A stretch of 64,000 nt of DNA from Kiritimatiellales bacterium (lineage in GTDB: Bacteria > Verrucomicrobiota > Kiritimatiellia > Kiritimatiellales > Pontiellaceae), in contig QKAU01000012.1 in NCBI GenBank assembly GCA_003246265.1, forward strand, positions 20,641 through 84,640. The letters run 5' to 3'. The notes beneath the pieces were generated by a model, which was not told where the DNA came from, ran no database searches, and was given only the letters and a program-made list of their open reading frames with translations. Below are positions 9,429-18,291 of the stretch, one piece after another (the first letter of the stretch is position 1; every line of letters starts with the position of its first letter). Made by a program: the position numbers and the translations under genes.

Positions 9429-9430
9429 CC

Positions 9431-10642
9431 ATGATCCAGGCCATCAAAACCTACCGTTTGCAGCACAAGCTCGAGGAGTCGTTCGGCTTCTCCCAGTGGC
9501 ACTACGACAAGCGCAACGCCCTGATCGTCGAAATCATCGACGAATCGGGCGCCTGCGGCTGGGGCGAGTGCTACGGCCCCGCCACCGTCACGCAGAACGC
9601 CATCGACACCTTCTATGCGCCGCTGCTGATGGGCTGGGATCCGCTCCGCAACGAGGCGGCGTGGAACCACTGCTGGCGCTCATCGCTGGACTTTGCCATG
9701 AAGGGGCCCATGATGGGCGCCATCTCCGGCATCGACATGGCCCTGCTCGATCTCAAGGGGAAGCTGCTGGGCGTCTCCGCCTCGGAGCTCATGGGCGGCC
9801 GCGTGCGCGACCGGGTCGAGTGCTATGCCACCGGCATGTACTTCCGGCAGCAGTCCGAGCAGCAGCTGCTCGAAACCATCCTGTCCGAGGCGGCGGACTA
9901 TGTCGGCCAGGGCTACAAGGCGCTGAAGATCAAGGTCGGCAAGAACATGGCCTTCGACAAGAAACTCATCGAAGCCATGCGCCGCACCTTCCCGGACTCC
10001 CGGCTCATGGCCGATTCCAACCACGCCTACGACCTGCCCGAGGCGATCGAGATCGGCCACCAGCTGGCGCGCTACGACTACAAGTGGTTCGAGGAGCCAC
10101 TCTCCCCGTCGCATCCCGCGCTCTTCCGCCAGTTGGCGGACAAGGTCGATGTCCCGATCGCCACCGGCGAATGCGAACAGACCCGCTTCGGTTTCCAGGA
10201 ACTGCTCTCCAAGGGCGGCGTGCAGATCGCCCAGCCCGACCTCGCCTACTGCGGCGGGCCGACCGAGGCGGTCAAGATCCGCACCGTCGCCGCCTCGATG
10301 GGGATCAATACCGTGGCCCACTGCTGGGGCACGCAATTGAACCTTGCGAGCGCGCTGCACTTCCTGGCGACGACCTATGTCGAGCCGGGGCGCGCTGAAA
10401 TCACCGAGCCCCTGCTCGAACGCGACCTGACCTGCAATCCGATGCGCGATGAAATGTATGCCGTGGGCCTCGAAATCGAGTCGGGATTTGCCAAGGTCCC
10501 CGTAGCCCCGGGCCTCGGCGTGGAACCGGACCGCGCATCCATGGAACAATTTTGTGTCCAGAAAACGGAGAAGCACCATGTCGGGAAAAATGCACCCCAT
10601 GCTGATCAACGGCGAAAAGCTGACCGCGAAGAGGTCGTTTGA
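9431..10642 (+). CDS. mandelate racemase-type sugar-acid cycloisomerase/dehydratase
   Basis: Enolase-superfamily enzyme that abstracts the alpha proton of a sugar acid, Mg-dependent, cytoplasmic. The catalytic set of the mandelate racemase subgroup is visible: KxK at 166-168, metal ligands Asp195, Glu221 and Glu247, and the His297-Asp270 dyad. Start ATG 9431 lies 2 bases after the symporter stop. Neighbours (aldehyde dehydrogenase, KDG-type kinase and aldolase) point to 3,6-anhydrogalactonate cycloisomerase or a galactonate-type dehydratase making 2-keto-3-deoxygalactonate. The frame runs 65 bases into the aldehyde dehydrogenase gene, so the last 21 residues are encoded by overlapping sequence and look non-conserved. 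The subgroup is firm; the substrate is inferred from context. Confidence 0.88.
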   Translation: MIQAIKTYRLQHKLEESFGFSQWHYDKRNALIVEIIDESGACGWGECYGPATVTQNAIDTFYAPLLMGWDPLRNEAAWNHCWRSSLDFAMKGPMMGAISGIDMALLDLKGKLLGVSASELMGGRVRDRVECYATGMYFRQQSEQQLLETILSEAADYVGQGYKALKIKVGKNMAFDKKLIEAMRRTFPDSRLMADSNHAYDLPEAIEIGHQLARYDYKWFEEPLSPSHPALFRQLADKVDVPIATGECEQTRFGFQELLSKGGVQIAQPDLAYCGGPTEAVKIRTVAASMGINTVAHCWGTQLNLASALHFLATTYVEPGRAEITEPLLERDLTCNPMRDEMYAVGLEIESGFAKVPVAPGLGVEPDRASMEQFCVQKTEKHHVGKNAPHADQRRKADREEVV

Positions 10643-11978
10643 CGTTGTAAACCCCGCTACCGGCACCGTGATCGGCCAGGTGCCGGAGGTCGATGCCGAA
10701 AGCATCCAGCTGGCGCTCAAGGCTGCGAAGCGCGGCTTCGAGGTCTGGTCGAAGAAGACCCCGGCCCAGCGGAAGGCCGTGATCCTGCGCTATGCGCAGC
10801 TGCTGCAGGAAAACAGCGAACGCCTCATCGCCCTGCTGATCGAGGAGACCGGAAAGCCGCGCGACAACGCGGAATACGACTTCGGCATGCTCGGCAACTG
10901 CCTGCACTTCTTCGCCGAGGAGTTCGAGCGGCTCGACCAGCCCGTGCTCCACGATCCGGACGGACGTTTCCTGCACTACATACTCCGCCAGCCGCTGGGC
11001 GTCTGCGTCGGGATGCTGGCGTGGAACTTCCCGCTGCTCAACGTGGCCTACAAGATCGGCCCGGCCTTGGCCGCCGGCTGCTCCGTCATCCTCAAGCCGT
11101 CGTCCGAAACCCCGCTGGCATCGCTCGAGGTGGGCTATCTGGCCAGGGAGGCCGGCCTGCCCGACGGCGTCATCAACATGATCACCAGCACCGACCACAG
11201 CGTTACCCGGGCGCTGATGCAAAGCGACATCCCGGCGATGGTCACCATGATCGGGTCGACCCGCGGCGGGCTGGAGGTCATGAACGCGGCCACGACCAGC
11301 GTAAAGCACTTTTCCGTCGAACTGGGCGGCAACGCCCCGGTCGTCGTCTATCCGGACGCCGACATCGTCGCTGCCGCGAACAAGGTGGTGGACCTCAAGT
11401 TCGCCAACTGCGGGCAGGTCTGCGTATCGCCGAACCGCTGCTTCGTGCATGAATCGGTCTACGACGAATTCGTCGCCGCCGCCAAGGCGCGTGCCGCCCG
11501 GATCACCATGGGGCCGATGATCTCCGACAAGGCCCGCCGCTATGTACTCGGTCTCGTCGAATCCGCCATCGCCGACGGGGCGGAGGTGGTATGCGGCGGC
11601 AAGGCGGTCGAGGGTCCCGGCTACTTCATGGAGCCGACCATCCTGAAGAACGTGGTGGTCAGGATGAAGGTGGCCTACGAGGAGATCTTCGGACCGGTGC
11701 TCCCGATCATCAAGTACACCGATGCCGACGACGAGATCGCGCTGGCCAACAATACGCAGTACGGCCTCACCGCCTACGTGTTCACCTCCAGCCTCGGGAA
11801 AGGCCTGCGCGCCGCGCGCGATATCCAGGCCGGCAGCGTATGCGTCAACGAGGCGCACTATTCCGTCCAGCTGCCCCATGGCGGCCTCAAGCAGAGCGGC
11901 GTCGGCAAGGATTGCTCGCGCTACAGCCTCGAGGAATACTTGACGGTCAAACGCGTTTCGGTGTTACTGGAAGGCTGA
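10578..11978 (+). CDS. NAD(P)-dependent aldehyde dehydrogenase
   Basis: Oxidises an aldehyde, probably an open-chain aldose, to the acid; cytoplasmic, 466 residues. Visible ALDH hallmarks are the cofactor-binding WNFPLLN and KPSSETP region, the general base Glu248 in VELGGN, the nucleophile Cys282 in NCGQVC, and a C-terminal EEIFGPV motif. Start ATG 10578 has CGGAG 7 bases upstream; this start lies inside the preceding gene's frame. The known 3,6-anhydrogalactose dehydrogenases belong to this superfamily, and the next enzymes match that pathway. A succinate-semialdehyde or lactaldehyde role is the alternative from sequence alone. Confidence 0.9.
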   Translation: MSGKMHPMLINGEKLTAKRSFDVVNPATGTVIGQVPEVDAESIQLALKAAKRGFEVWSKKTPAQRKAVILRYAQLLQENSERLIALLIEETGKPRDNAEYDFGMLGNCLHFFAEEFERLDQPVLHDPDGRFLHYILRQPLGVCVGMLAWNFPLLNVAYKIGPALAAGCSVILKPSSETPLASLEVGYLAREAGLPDGVINMITSTDHSVTRALMQSDIPAMVTMIGSTRGGLEVMNAATTSVKHFSVELGGNAPVVVYPDADIVAAANKVVDLKFANCGQVCVSPNRCFVHESVYDEFVAAAKARAARITMGPMISDKARRYVLGLVESAIADGAEVVCGGKAVEGPGYFMEPTILKNVVVRMKVAYEEIFGPVLPIIKYTDADDEIALANNTQYGLTAYVFTSSLGKGLRAARDIQAGSVCVNEAHYSVQLPHGGLKQSGVGKDCSRYSLEEYLTVKRVSVLLEG

Positions 11979-11998
11979 ACCTGGAAGGAGCTGAAACC

Positions 11999-12646
11999 AT
12001 GTCGTTCCCTGTGGATATGCTGCAGCGGATGGAAAAGTCGGCGGTCGTGGCCGGCTTTTCCGTCGAGAAGACGGAGCATGCGGTTCCCCTTGCCAGGGCG
12101 CTGCTGGCCGGAGGCATCGATGTGGTTGAACTGACCCTGCGAACGCCTGCCGCCATGGAGGCCGTCAAGGCGATCGCCCGGGAGGTGCCGGAAACCCTGC
12201 TGGGGGTCGGCACGATCCTGACGCCCGCGCAAGCCCGCGAAACGAAGGCGGCCGGTGCGCACTTCGGGGTTTCTCCGGGCATGAACCCCCGCGTCATCCA
12301 GGCCGCCAGCGAAGCGGGGCTGCCGTTTGCGCCGGGCATCTGCACGCCGTCCGACCTGGAGGCGGCCATCGAACTGGGCTGCCGTTTCGTGAAGTTCTTT
12401 CCGGCCGAGGCGAGCGGCGGCGTGGCCTACCTCAAGAGCATGGCCGCCCCCTACAAGCATCTGGGGATACGATATTTCCCGCTGGGCGGGTTGAATGCCG
12501 GCAACATGGCCGACTATCTGGCCATGGACGACGTTCCCACCATTGGCGGTTCGTGGATCGTGAAAAAGGAACTGGTCGACCGCGGGGACTGGGAGGGCAT
12601 TACGGCCCGCGCCGCCGAGGTCATGGCCATTTGCAGGAAGGGATAG
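11999..12646 (+). CDS. eda: KDPG/KDPGal-type class I aldolase
   Basis: Cleaves a 2-keto-3-deoxy-6-phosphoaldonate to pyruvate and glyceraldehyde-3-phosphate. The 215-residue length and the active site match Eda-type aldolases: general base Glu44 in VVELTLRTP and Schiff-base Lys132 in RFVKFFPAE, within one residue of the E. coli numbering. AAGGAG (11985-11990) lies 8 bases before ATG 11999. It lies between the aldehyde dehydrogenase and the sugar kinase, 3 bases before the kinase, so substrate and product enzymes are cotranscribed. Gluco versus galacto stereochemistry cannot be told from sequence. Confidence 0.93.
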   Translation: MSFPVDMLQRMEKSAVVAGFSVEKTEHAVPLARALLAGGIDVVELTLRTPAAMEAVKAIAREVPETLLGVGTILTPAQARETKAAGAHFGVSPGMNPRVIQAASEAGLPFAPGICTPSDLEAAIELGCRFVKFFPAEASGGVAYLKSMAAPYKHLGIRYFPLGGLNAGNMADYLAMDDVPTIGGSWIVKKELVDRGDWEGITARAAEVMAICRKG

Positions 12647-12649
12647 GAT

Positions 12650-13741
12650 ATGGGCAACACCGTAGTCACGTTTGGGGAAATCATGTGCCGCCTGGCTTCG
12701 CCGGATTTCCTGCGTCTGCGCCAGGCGCGCGAATTCGAGGTCACCTATGCCGGCGCGGAGGCCAGCGTGGCCGCCTCGATCTGCAACTTCGGCGGCTCGG
12801 CCCGCTACGTCACCGCGCTGCCGAAGCATGCCTTGGCGGAAGCGACGATGGACACCGTCCGCGCCGTCGGCATCGATACGCGCTTCATCCTGCGTACCGA
12901 CAAGGGCCGGCTCGGCCTCTACTTCCTCGAAACCGGTGCCAACCAGCGTCCCAGCAATGTCATCTACGACCGCGCAGACTCCGCCATCGCCATCACATCG
13001 GCCGATCGCTATGACTGGGCATCCATTTTCGAAGGCGCCTGCTGGCTGCACCTGAGCGGCATTACGCCCGCCCTCTCGAAAAACGCCGCTGCCGCCACCC
13101 TCGTGGCTGCGCAGAAGGCCAAGGCCGCCGGATGCCAGGTGTCGATCGACCTCAACTTCCGCGGCAAGCTCTGGAAGTGGGATCCGCCGAAAACCTCGCG
13201 CGAACTGGCGCAGGAGACCATGCGCGGCATCCTGCCTTTCATCGACGTGGTCATCGCCAACGAGGAGGACTGCCACGACGTGCTGGGCATCCGTGCCGGC
13301 GATACGGATGTCCATTCGGGCGCGCTCGATACCGCCCGCTATCCGGATGTCGCCCGCCAGGTGGTCAAGCAGTTTCCGAACATCGGCAAGGTGGCCATCA
13401 CCCTGCGCGAAAGCCATTCGGCCACCCACAACAACTGGGGCGCCATGCTCTACGACGCCGCGAAGGAGACGCCGCACTTTGCGCCGCTGGATGCCGACGG
13501 CGCCTACAGGCCGTATGAAATCAGGAACATCGTCGACCGCGTCGGCGGCGGCGACTCGTTTGCCGGCGGCCTGATCTTCGCGTTGACGACGCCCGAACTC
13601 GGCGATCCGGCCGACGCGATCCGCTACGCGGTGGCGGCTTCGTGCCTGAAGCATTCGATCAAGGGCGATTTCAACTTCTCGACCCGTGCGGAAGTCGAGG
13701 CCCTGATGGGTGGCTCCGCGTCCGGACGCGTGGTAAGGTAG
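12650..13741 (+). CDS. kdgK: PfkB-family 2-keto-3-deoxysugar-acid kinase
   Basis: ATP-dependent kinase phosphorylating a 2-keto-3-deoxyaldonate at O6, feeding the adjacent aldolase. The 363-residue protein has the PfkB signature DRVGGGDSFAGG with catalytic Asp302, and the N-terminal GEIMCRL and AGAEASVA regions typical of KDG kinases. It is separated from the aldolase by 3 bases. Ribokinase-family substrate choice is context based, but the aldolase neighbour makes KDG or KDGal the likely substrate. Confidence 0.9.
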   Translation: MGNTVVTFGEIMCRLASPDFLRLRQAREFEVTYAGAEASVAASICNFGGSARYVTALPKHALAEATMDTVRAVGIDTRFILRTDKGRLGLYFLETGANQRPSNVIYDRADSAIAITSADRYDWASIFEGACWLHLSGITPALSKNAAAATLVAAQKAKAAGCQVSIDLNFRGKLWKWDPPKTSRELAQETMRGILPFIDVVIANEEDCHDVLGIRAGDTDVHSGALDTARYPDVARQVVKQFPNIGKVAITLRESHSATHNNWGAMLYDAAKETPHFAPLDADGAYRPYEIRNIVDRVGGGDSFAGGLIFALTTPELGDPADAIRYAVAASCLKHSIKGDFNFSTRAEVEALMGGSASGRVVR

Positions 13742-13821
13742 TCCGCCGGGAGGCCGAACCGGCTACGCAACATGGTTCGGCAGTTGCTTTTCCGTCTATG
13801 GCAGGGGTATGGGGGGAGGGC

Positions 13822-15750
13822 ATGAAAAGGTCGGATTTCTTCAGGAAGGGTGCCGAAGGGGCGGTGGCCGCGGGATTGGTCTCCATGGCGGGACGCGCCG
13901 CGGCGGATCCGGGCGAAGGCGCCGGGCGCACCACCGACAACTGGATCCAGGTGGCCACCGGGGAGCGCGGGCTGCCGGTCCGCAAGAAGTCGGTTGACTG
14001 CGACGTCGCGGTCCTCGGCGGGGGTATCGCGGGCGTCTGCGCGGCGGTTTCGGCGGCGCGCAACGGGGCGAAGACCGTCCTGGTGCAGGACCGGCCGGTC
14101 CTCGGCGGCAATGCGTCGAGCGAAATGCGGGTGCACCTCAACGGCGTCAACCACCTGAGGCCCGACAACTATGCCGAGCGCGAAACCGGGGTCATCGAGG
14201 AGATCCTGCTGCACAACCGCTTCTGCAACAAGCAGGAGTCCTGGACGGTCTGGGACCATGTGCTCTACGACTTCGTCGTGCGCGAACCCAATCTGGAGCT
14301 GATGCTCAACACGCAGGCGACCGATGCCGTCATGCGCGGCAATGCGATTGCGGCTGCCAAGTGCTGGCAGTTGACGACCGAGACGGAAATCACCCTCCAT
14401 GCGAAGCAGTTCATCGACTGCTCGGGCGACGGCCTGCTGGCCGCCACGGCCGGCGCCGAATACCGCACCGGCCGCGAGGGCAAGCAGGAGTTCGGCGAAA
14501 AATACGCGCCCGACGAGCCCGACGGCTGGCAGATGGGCTGCACGCTGCTGATGCATTCGAAGGACATGGGCAGGCCGATGCCCTATTCCCCGCCCTCGTT
14601 CGTCCTCAAGTACGAGGCGGAGAAGTCGAACCCGAGACGCAGCATCCAGGAGTTCAAGGATGGCATCTGGTGGGTGGAGGTCGGCAGCAAGGGCGACATC
14701 ATCGCCGAGCAGGAGACCATCCGGCACAAGCTGATGGGCTACATGCACGGCGTCTGGGACTACATCAAGAATTCCGGCAAGTTCCCCGAAGCCGAGAACC
14801 ATGCGCTGACATGGGTCCAGTCGATCCCGGGCCGCCGGGAGTCGCGCCGCTTCATGGGCGACTACATCCTGCGCGAAGGCGACCTGGTCGGCCACACCCA
14901 TTTCGAGGATGCGGTGGCGTTCGGCGGCTGGTCGCTCGACGAGCATTGCTGGGGCGGCATCGAGAACCTCGACGATCCGCCGAGCTATTTCCATTACCAT
15001 TTCAAGAAGGTCTACGAGATTCCCTACCGCAGCCTCTACTCGCGGAATATCGAGAACCTCTCCTTCGCCGGCCGCAACATCAGCCAGACGCACATCGCAC
15101 TTTCGTCCTCGCGTGTCATGGCCACCTGCGCGACCATGGGCATGGCGGCCGGCACGGCCGCCGCCCTGTGCGTCCGCAAGGAGTGCAACCCGCGCGATAT
15201 CGCCACCAGTCACATCGGCGAGCTCCAGGAGCAGCTGTTGCGCGACGACGCCTTCATTCCGCACCGCCCGGCCAACGACCCGGAGGACCTGGTCCGCAAG
15301 GCGGCGCTGATTGCCGCTTCCTCCACCAAGTCTGGCGATCCGAAGCTGCTGGCCGACGGCTGGTCGCGCGACTTCGAGGGCGTCGAGCATGGCTGGGAAT
15401 CGATCGGGCTTCCCGCCGAGGTGCTGCTCGAATGGGCGCAGCCGGTCCGGTTGTCCAGGGTGGAGATCAAGTGCGACACCAACGTGAAGCGCAACATCAT
15501 GATGCGCAAGGATTCCAAGGTGAGCTTCAATTACTGGAACGACGTGCCGACCGAGATGGTGAAGTCGCTGGACGTGGAGGCGCGCGTTGACGGCAAATGG
15601 GTGAAGGTCGGGGACAACGGCGACAACCGTACGCGGCTGGTCAGGTTCCGCTTCGACCCGGTGCGCACCACGGGAATCCGGATCAACCTGAAGGAAACCT
15701 ACGGGGCCCCGAACGCCAAGCTGTTCGAGGTGCGCTGCTACGAGTCATGA
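13822..15750 (+). CDS. exported FAD-dependent oxidoreductase (FAD_oxidored-type)
   Basis: Flavoprotein of unknown substrate, 642 residues. After a Tat-like leader (KRSDFF, then a hydrophobic Ala/Gly stretch, about 1-30) comes a Rossmann FAD site GGGIAGVCAAVSAA (about 68-81) and the conserved VLGGNASSEMR of the PF12831-type family. The C-terminal 120 residues (about 520-642) are beta-rich and resemble a discoidin/F5-8C carbohydrate-binding domain. ATG 13822 is chosen over an in-frame ATG at 13642 because the latter lies inside the kinase gene and lacks a leader. It overlaps the GH2 gene by four bases (ATGA). Such proteins are frequent beside glycosidases and sulfatases, but their reaction is poorly known; oxidation of a glycan hydroxyl before cleavage is a hypothesis. 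Confidence 0.8.
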   Translation: MKRSDFFRKGAEGAVAAGLVSMAGRAAADPGEGAGRTTDNWIQVATGERGLPVRKKSVDCDVAVLGGGIAGVCAAVSAARNGAKTVLVQDRPVLGGNASSEMRVHLNGVNHLRPDNYAERETGVIEEILLHNRFCNKQESWTVWDHVLYDFVVREPNLELMLNTQATDAVMRGNAIAAAKCWQLTTETEITLHAKQFIDCSGDGLLAATAGAEYRTGREGKQEFGEKYAPDEPDGWQMGCTLLMHSKDMGRPMPYSPPSFVLKYEAEKSNPRRSIQEFKDGIWWVEVGSKGDIIAEQETIRHKLMGYMHGVWDYIKNSGKFPEAENHALTWVQSIPGRRESRRFMGDYILREGDLVGHTHFEDAVAFGGWSLDEHCWGGIENLDDPPSYFHYHFKKVYEIPYRSLYSRNIENLSFAGRNISQTHIALSSSRVMATCATMGMAAGTAAALCVRKECNPRDIATSHIGELQEQLLRDDAFIPHRPANDPEDLVRKAALIAASSTKSGDPKLLADGWSRDFEGVEHGWESIGLPAEVLLEWAQPVRLSRVEIKCDTNVKRNIMMRKDSKVSFNYWNDVPTEMVKSLDVEARVDGKWVKVGDNGDNRTRLVRFRFDPVRTTGIRINLKETYGAPNAKLFEVRCYES

Positions 15751-18281
15751 ACAAGCTGGTCCCGGTTGTTCTCGTCATCGGATCCGCCCTGGCCTGGGGC
15801 GCTCCGATCGACTTCAATGAGGACTGGCTGTTTACGGAAACGGATTCCCCCGACTACACGCTGGCCACCTATCGGCCGGACGGCTGGCGACGGCTGGATC
15901 TGCCGCACGACTGGTCGATCGAGAAGGATTTTTCACGGGAACTGGAAGGGTGCACCGCCTTCATGCCCGGCGGCATCGGCTGGTACACCAAGATGTTCAA
16001 GACGCCGATCCAGGGCAACCAGAAGTGCTACGTCATCTTCGACGGCGTCTACAACAACGCCGAATACTGGCTCAACGGCATGAAGATTGGCGACCACCCC
16101 TACGGCTATGCCCCGATCTGGTACGACCTGACCGACCTGCTCGCACCAAGCGGCCAGGAAAACCGACTGTCGGTGCGCGTCGACCACGGCCGCTACGCCG
16201 ACTCGCGCTGGTACACCGGCTCCGGCATCTATCGCAACGTCCAGCTGCTCGTCGCGGACAGGCTGCACATTCCGGTATGGGGTACCTGCATCACCACGCC
16301 GGAGGTTTCAGATGACCGCGCCGTGGTCGAGCTGGAGATCGAGGTCCAGAACGACTGTGAAGAACCGCGCAAGGGCAACGTTGTTACCGGGCTCTTTGAC
16401 GCCGGGGGCAACATGGTCGCCAGCGTCGGTACCCCCTTCGTTGCCCCCGCGGGCACGCGCATCGTTGCGGTGCAGCGCGCGATGGTGCCGAAGCCGCGCC
16501 TGTGGGGAATCGACCATCCGCATCTCTACACGGCGAAGACCCGGATCGAAGCGGACGGGGTCGTGCCCGAAGAACGCGCCACGCGCTTCGGCATCCGCAC
16601 CATCCGCTTCGATGCCGACAAGGGCTTCTTCCTCAACGGCGGAAACATGAAGGTCAAGGGGGTCTGCCTGCACCACGATGCGGGCATCGTCGGAGCCGCC
16701 GTTCCAAAGGATGTCTGGAAGCGGCGCCTCGGGTGGCTGAAGGAGGGCGGCTGCAACGCCATCCGCTGCGCTCACAATCCGCCGTCGGATGAATTCCTGG
16801 ATCTCTGCGACGAACTGGGCTTGCTGGTGCAGAGCGAGTTCTACGACGAGTGGGACCTGCCGAAGGACAAGCGCTACAACATGCAGGACAAGGAGGTCGA
16901 CACCATCACCCGCGGCCACGCGCAGCATTTCCAGCGCTGGGCGGAGACCGACCTGAAGAACACCATGCGCTCCAGCCGCAACCATCCATGCATCTTCCAG
17001 TGGAGCATCGGCAACGAGATCGAGTGGACCTATCCGGGAAACCGCGAGGCGACGGGTATCTTCAAGGGCACCGATGCGGGCGACAGGATGGACTGGACGC
17101 TATGGCGGACAGAGACTCCGCCGAACACGCCGGAGCAGGTCCGCGAATTCTGGGCGCACTATCCGGAACAGACCTTCCGCATCGGCGAAACGGCCCGCAA
17201 GCTGGCGGCGTGGACCCGGGAGATGGACGCCACCCGTCCGGTCACAGCCAACTGCATCCTGCCGACCTCCAGCTTTGAAACCGGCTACGCCGACGTGCTG
17301 GATGTGGTTGGCTTCAGCTACAAGCCGGAGAAGTACGACTATTTCCACAAGACCTATCCGGGCAAGCCGATGATGGGCACCGAAAACGTGCCGCGGTGGT
17401 ACGAATGGAAGGCGGTCATCGAACGCGACTTCATTCCCGGCCTTTTCCTCTGGACCGGCGTGGACTACATGGGCGAATGCCGCAAGGGAGATTGGCCGGT
17501 CAAGGCCACGCCGCACGGGCCGCTCGACCTGGCCGGCTTCCCGCGGGGCTCGTTCTACCAGTTCAGGTCTTTCTGGCGCGACGACGTTCCCACGCTGGCC
17601 ATCTATACGCAAACGGAAACGAAGTCCATCTTCCGGAAGGACAAGGACGGCCGGGCCGTCGAGAAGAAGAAGGAATACTGGAAGCTCGCCCCGCGCACTT
17701 GGCAGGACGTCAATCCGCATTGGAACTATGACGATGGCGAGGCGGCCATGGTCGAGATCTACTCCAACTGCGAAGCCGTCGAACTCTTCCTCAACGGCCG
17801 GTCGCTGGGCAGGCAGTTCCTCAAGGACCAGGAGGACCGCATCTACAAGTGGCCGGTGGACTACGCCGCGGGCGAGCTGGTCGCCATGGGCGTCTGGAAC
17901 GGTGGAAAGGTCGTTGGAAGCCTTGAAACAACCGGGGCGCCGGCGGCCATCCGGCTGACGCCCGACCGTGAAAAGATGGCCGCAAACAAGACGGACGTGG
18001 TGCACGTCGTCGCCCAGCTGGTGGACGCCCAGGGCCGCGAGGTCAGGCATGTGGATGATGAAGTCACCTTCCATGTCGAAGGTGCTCATAAATTCCTCGG
18101 CACCGACTGCGGCGATACGGCCAGGCTGCTGAACTTCAGGGGCAAAACCGTTCCGACGGCATATGGTCGCTGCCTGCTGATGCTGCAGGCCACGGACCAG
18201 CCTGCGACATTGTGCATTTCCGCCACGGCCGGAAAAGGAAGTCTGGTATCATCGGCGCCGGCCGTGGTCGGCGTGGAATAG
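15747..18281 (+). CDS. GH2 beta-galactosidase-like glycoside hydrolase
   Basis: Exported retaining exo-glycosidase, 844 residues, with a signal peptide (about 1-18). Domain order is GH2 sugar-binding domain, immunoglobulin-like domain, TIM barrel, then a DUF4982-like and a further Ig-like domain, as in many PUL-encoded beta-galactosidases. The acid/base is Glu424 in SIGNEIEW and the probable nucleophile is Glu546 in MGTENVPRW. The start overlaps the oxidoreductase stop. Removal of beta-linked galactose from desulfated galactan oligosaccharides would fit the locus. GH2 also includes glucuronidases and mannosidases, so specificity is inferred. Confidence 0.9.
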   Translation: MNKLVPVVLVIGSALAWGAPIDFNEDWLFTETDSPDYTLATYRPDGWRRLDLPHDWSIEKDFSRELEGCTAFMPGGIGWYTKMFKTPIQGNQKCYVIFDGVYNNAEYWLNGMKIGDHPYGYAPIWYDLTDLLAPSGQENRLSVRVDHGRYADSRWYTGSGIYRNVQLLVADRLHIPVWGTCITTPEVSDDRAVVELEIEVQNDCEEPRKGNVVTGLFDAGGNMVASVGTPFVAPAGTRIVAVQRAMVPKPRLWGIDHPHLYTAKTRIEADGVVPEERATRFGIRTIRFDADKGFFLNGGNMKVKGVCLHHDAGIVGAAVPKDVWKRRLGWLKEGGCNAIRCAHNPPSDEFLDLCDELGLLVQSEFYDEWDLPKDKRYNMQDKEVDTITRGHAQHFQRWAETDLKNTMRSSRNHPCIFQWSIGNEIEWTYPGNREATGIFKGTDAGDRMDWTLWRTETPPNTPEQVREFWAHYPEQTFRIGETARKLAAWTREMDATRPVTANCILPTSSFETGYADVLDVVGFSYKPEKYDYFHKTYPGKPMMGTENVPRWYEWKAVIERDFIPGLFLWTGVDYMGECRKGDWPVKATPHGPLDLAGFPRGSFYQFRSFWRDDVPTLAIYTQTETKSIFRKDKDGRAVEKKKEYWKLAPRTWQDVNPHWNYDDGEAAMVEIYSNCEAVELFLNGRSLGRQFLKDQEDRIYKWPVDYAAGELVAMGVWNGGKVVGSLETTGAPAAIRLTPDREKMAANKTDVVHVVAQLVDAQGREVRHVDDEVTFHVEGAHKFLGTDCGDTARLLNFRGKTVPTAYGRCLLMLQATDQPATLCISATAGKGSLVSSAPAVVGVE

Positions 18282-18291
18282 GAGTCGAAAA

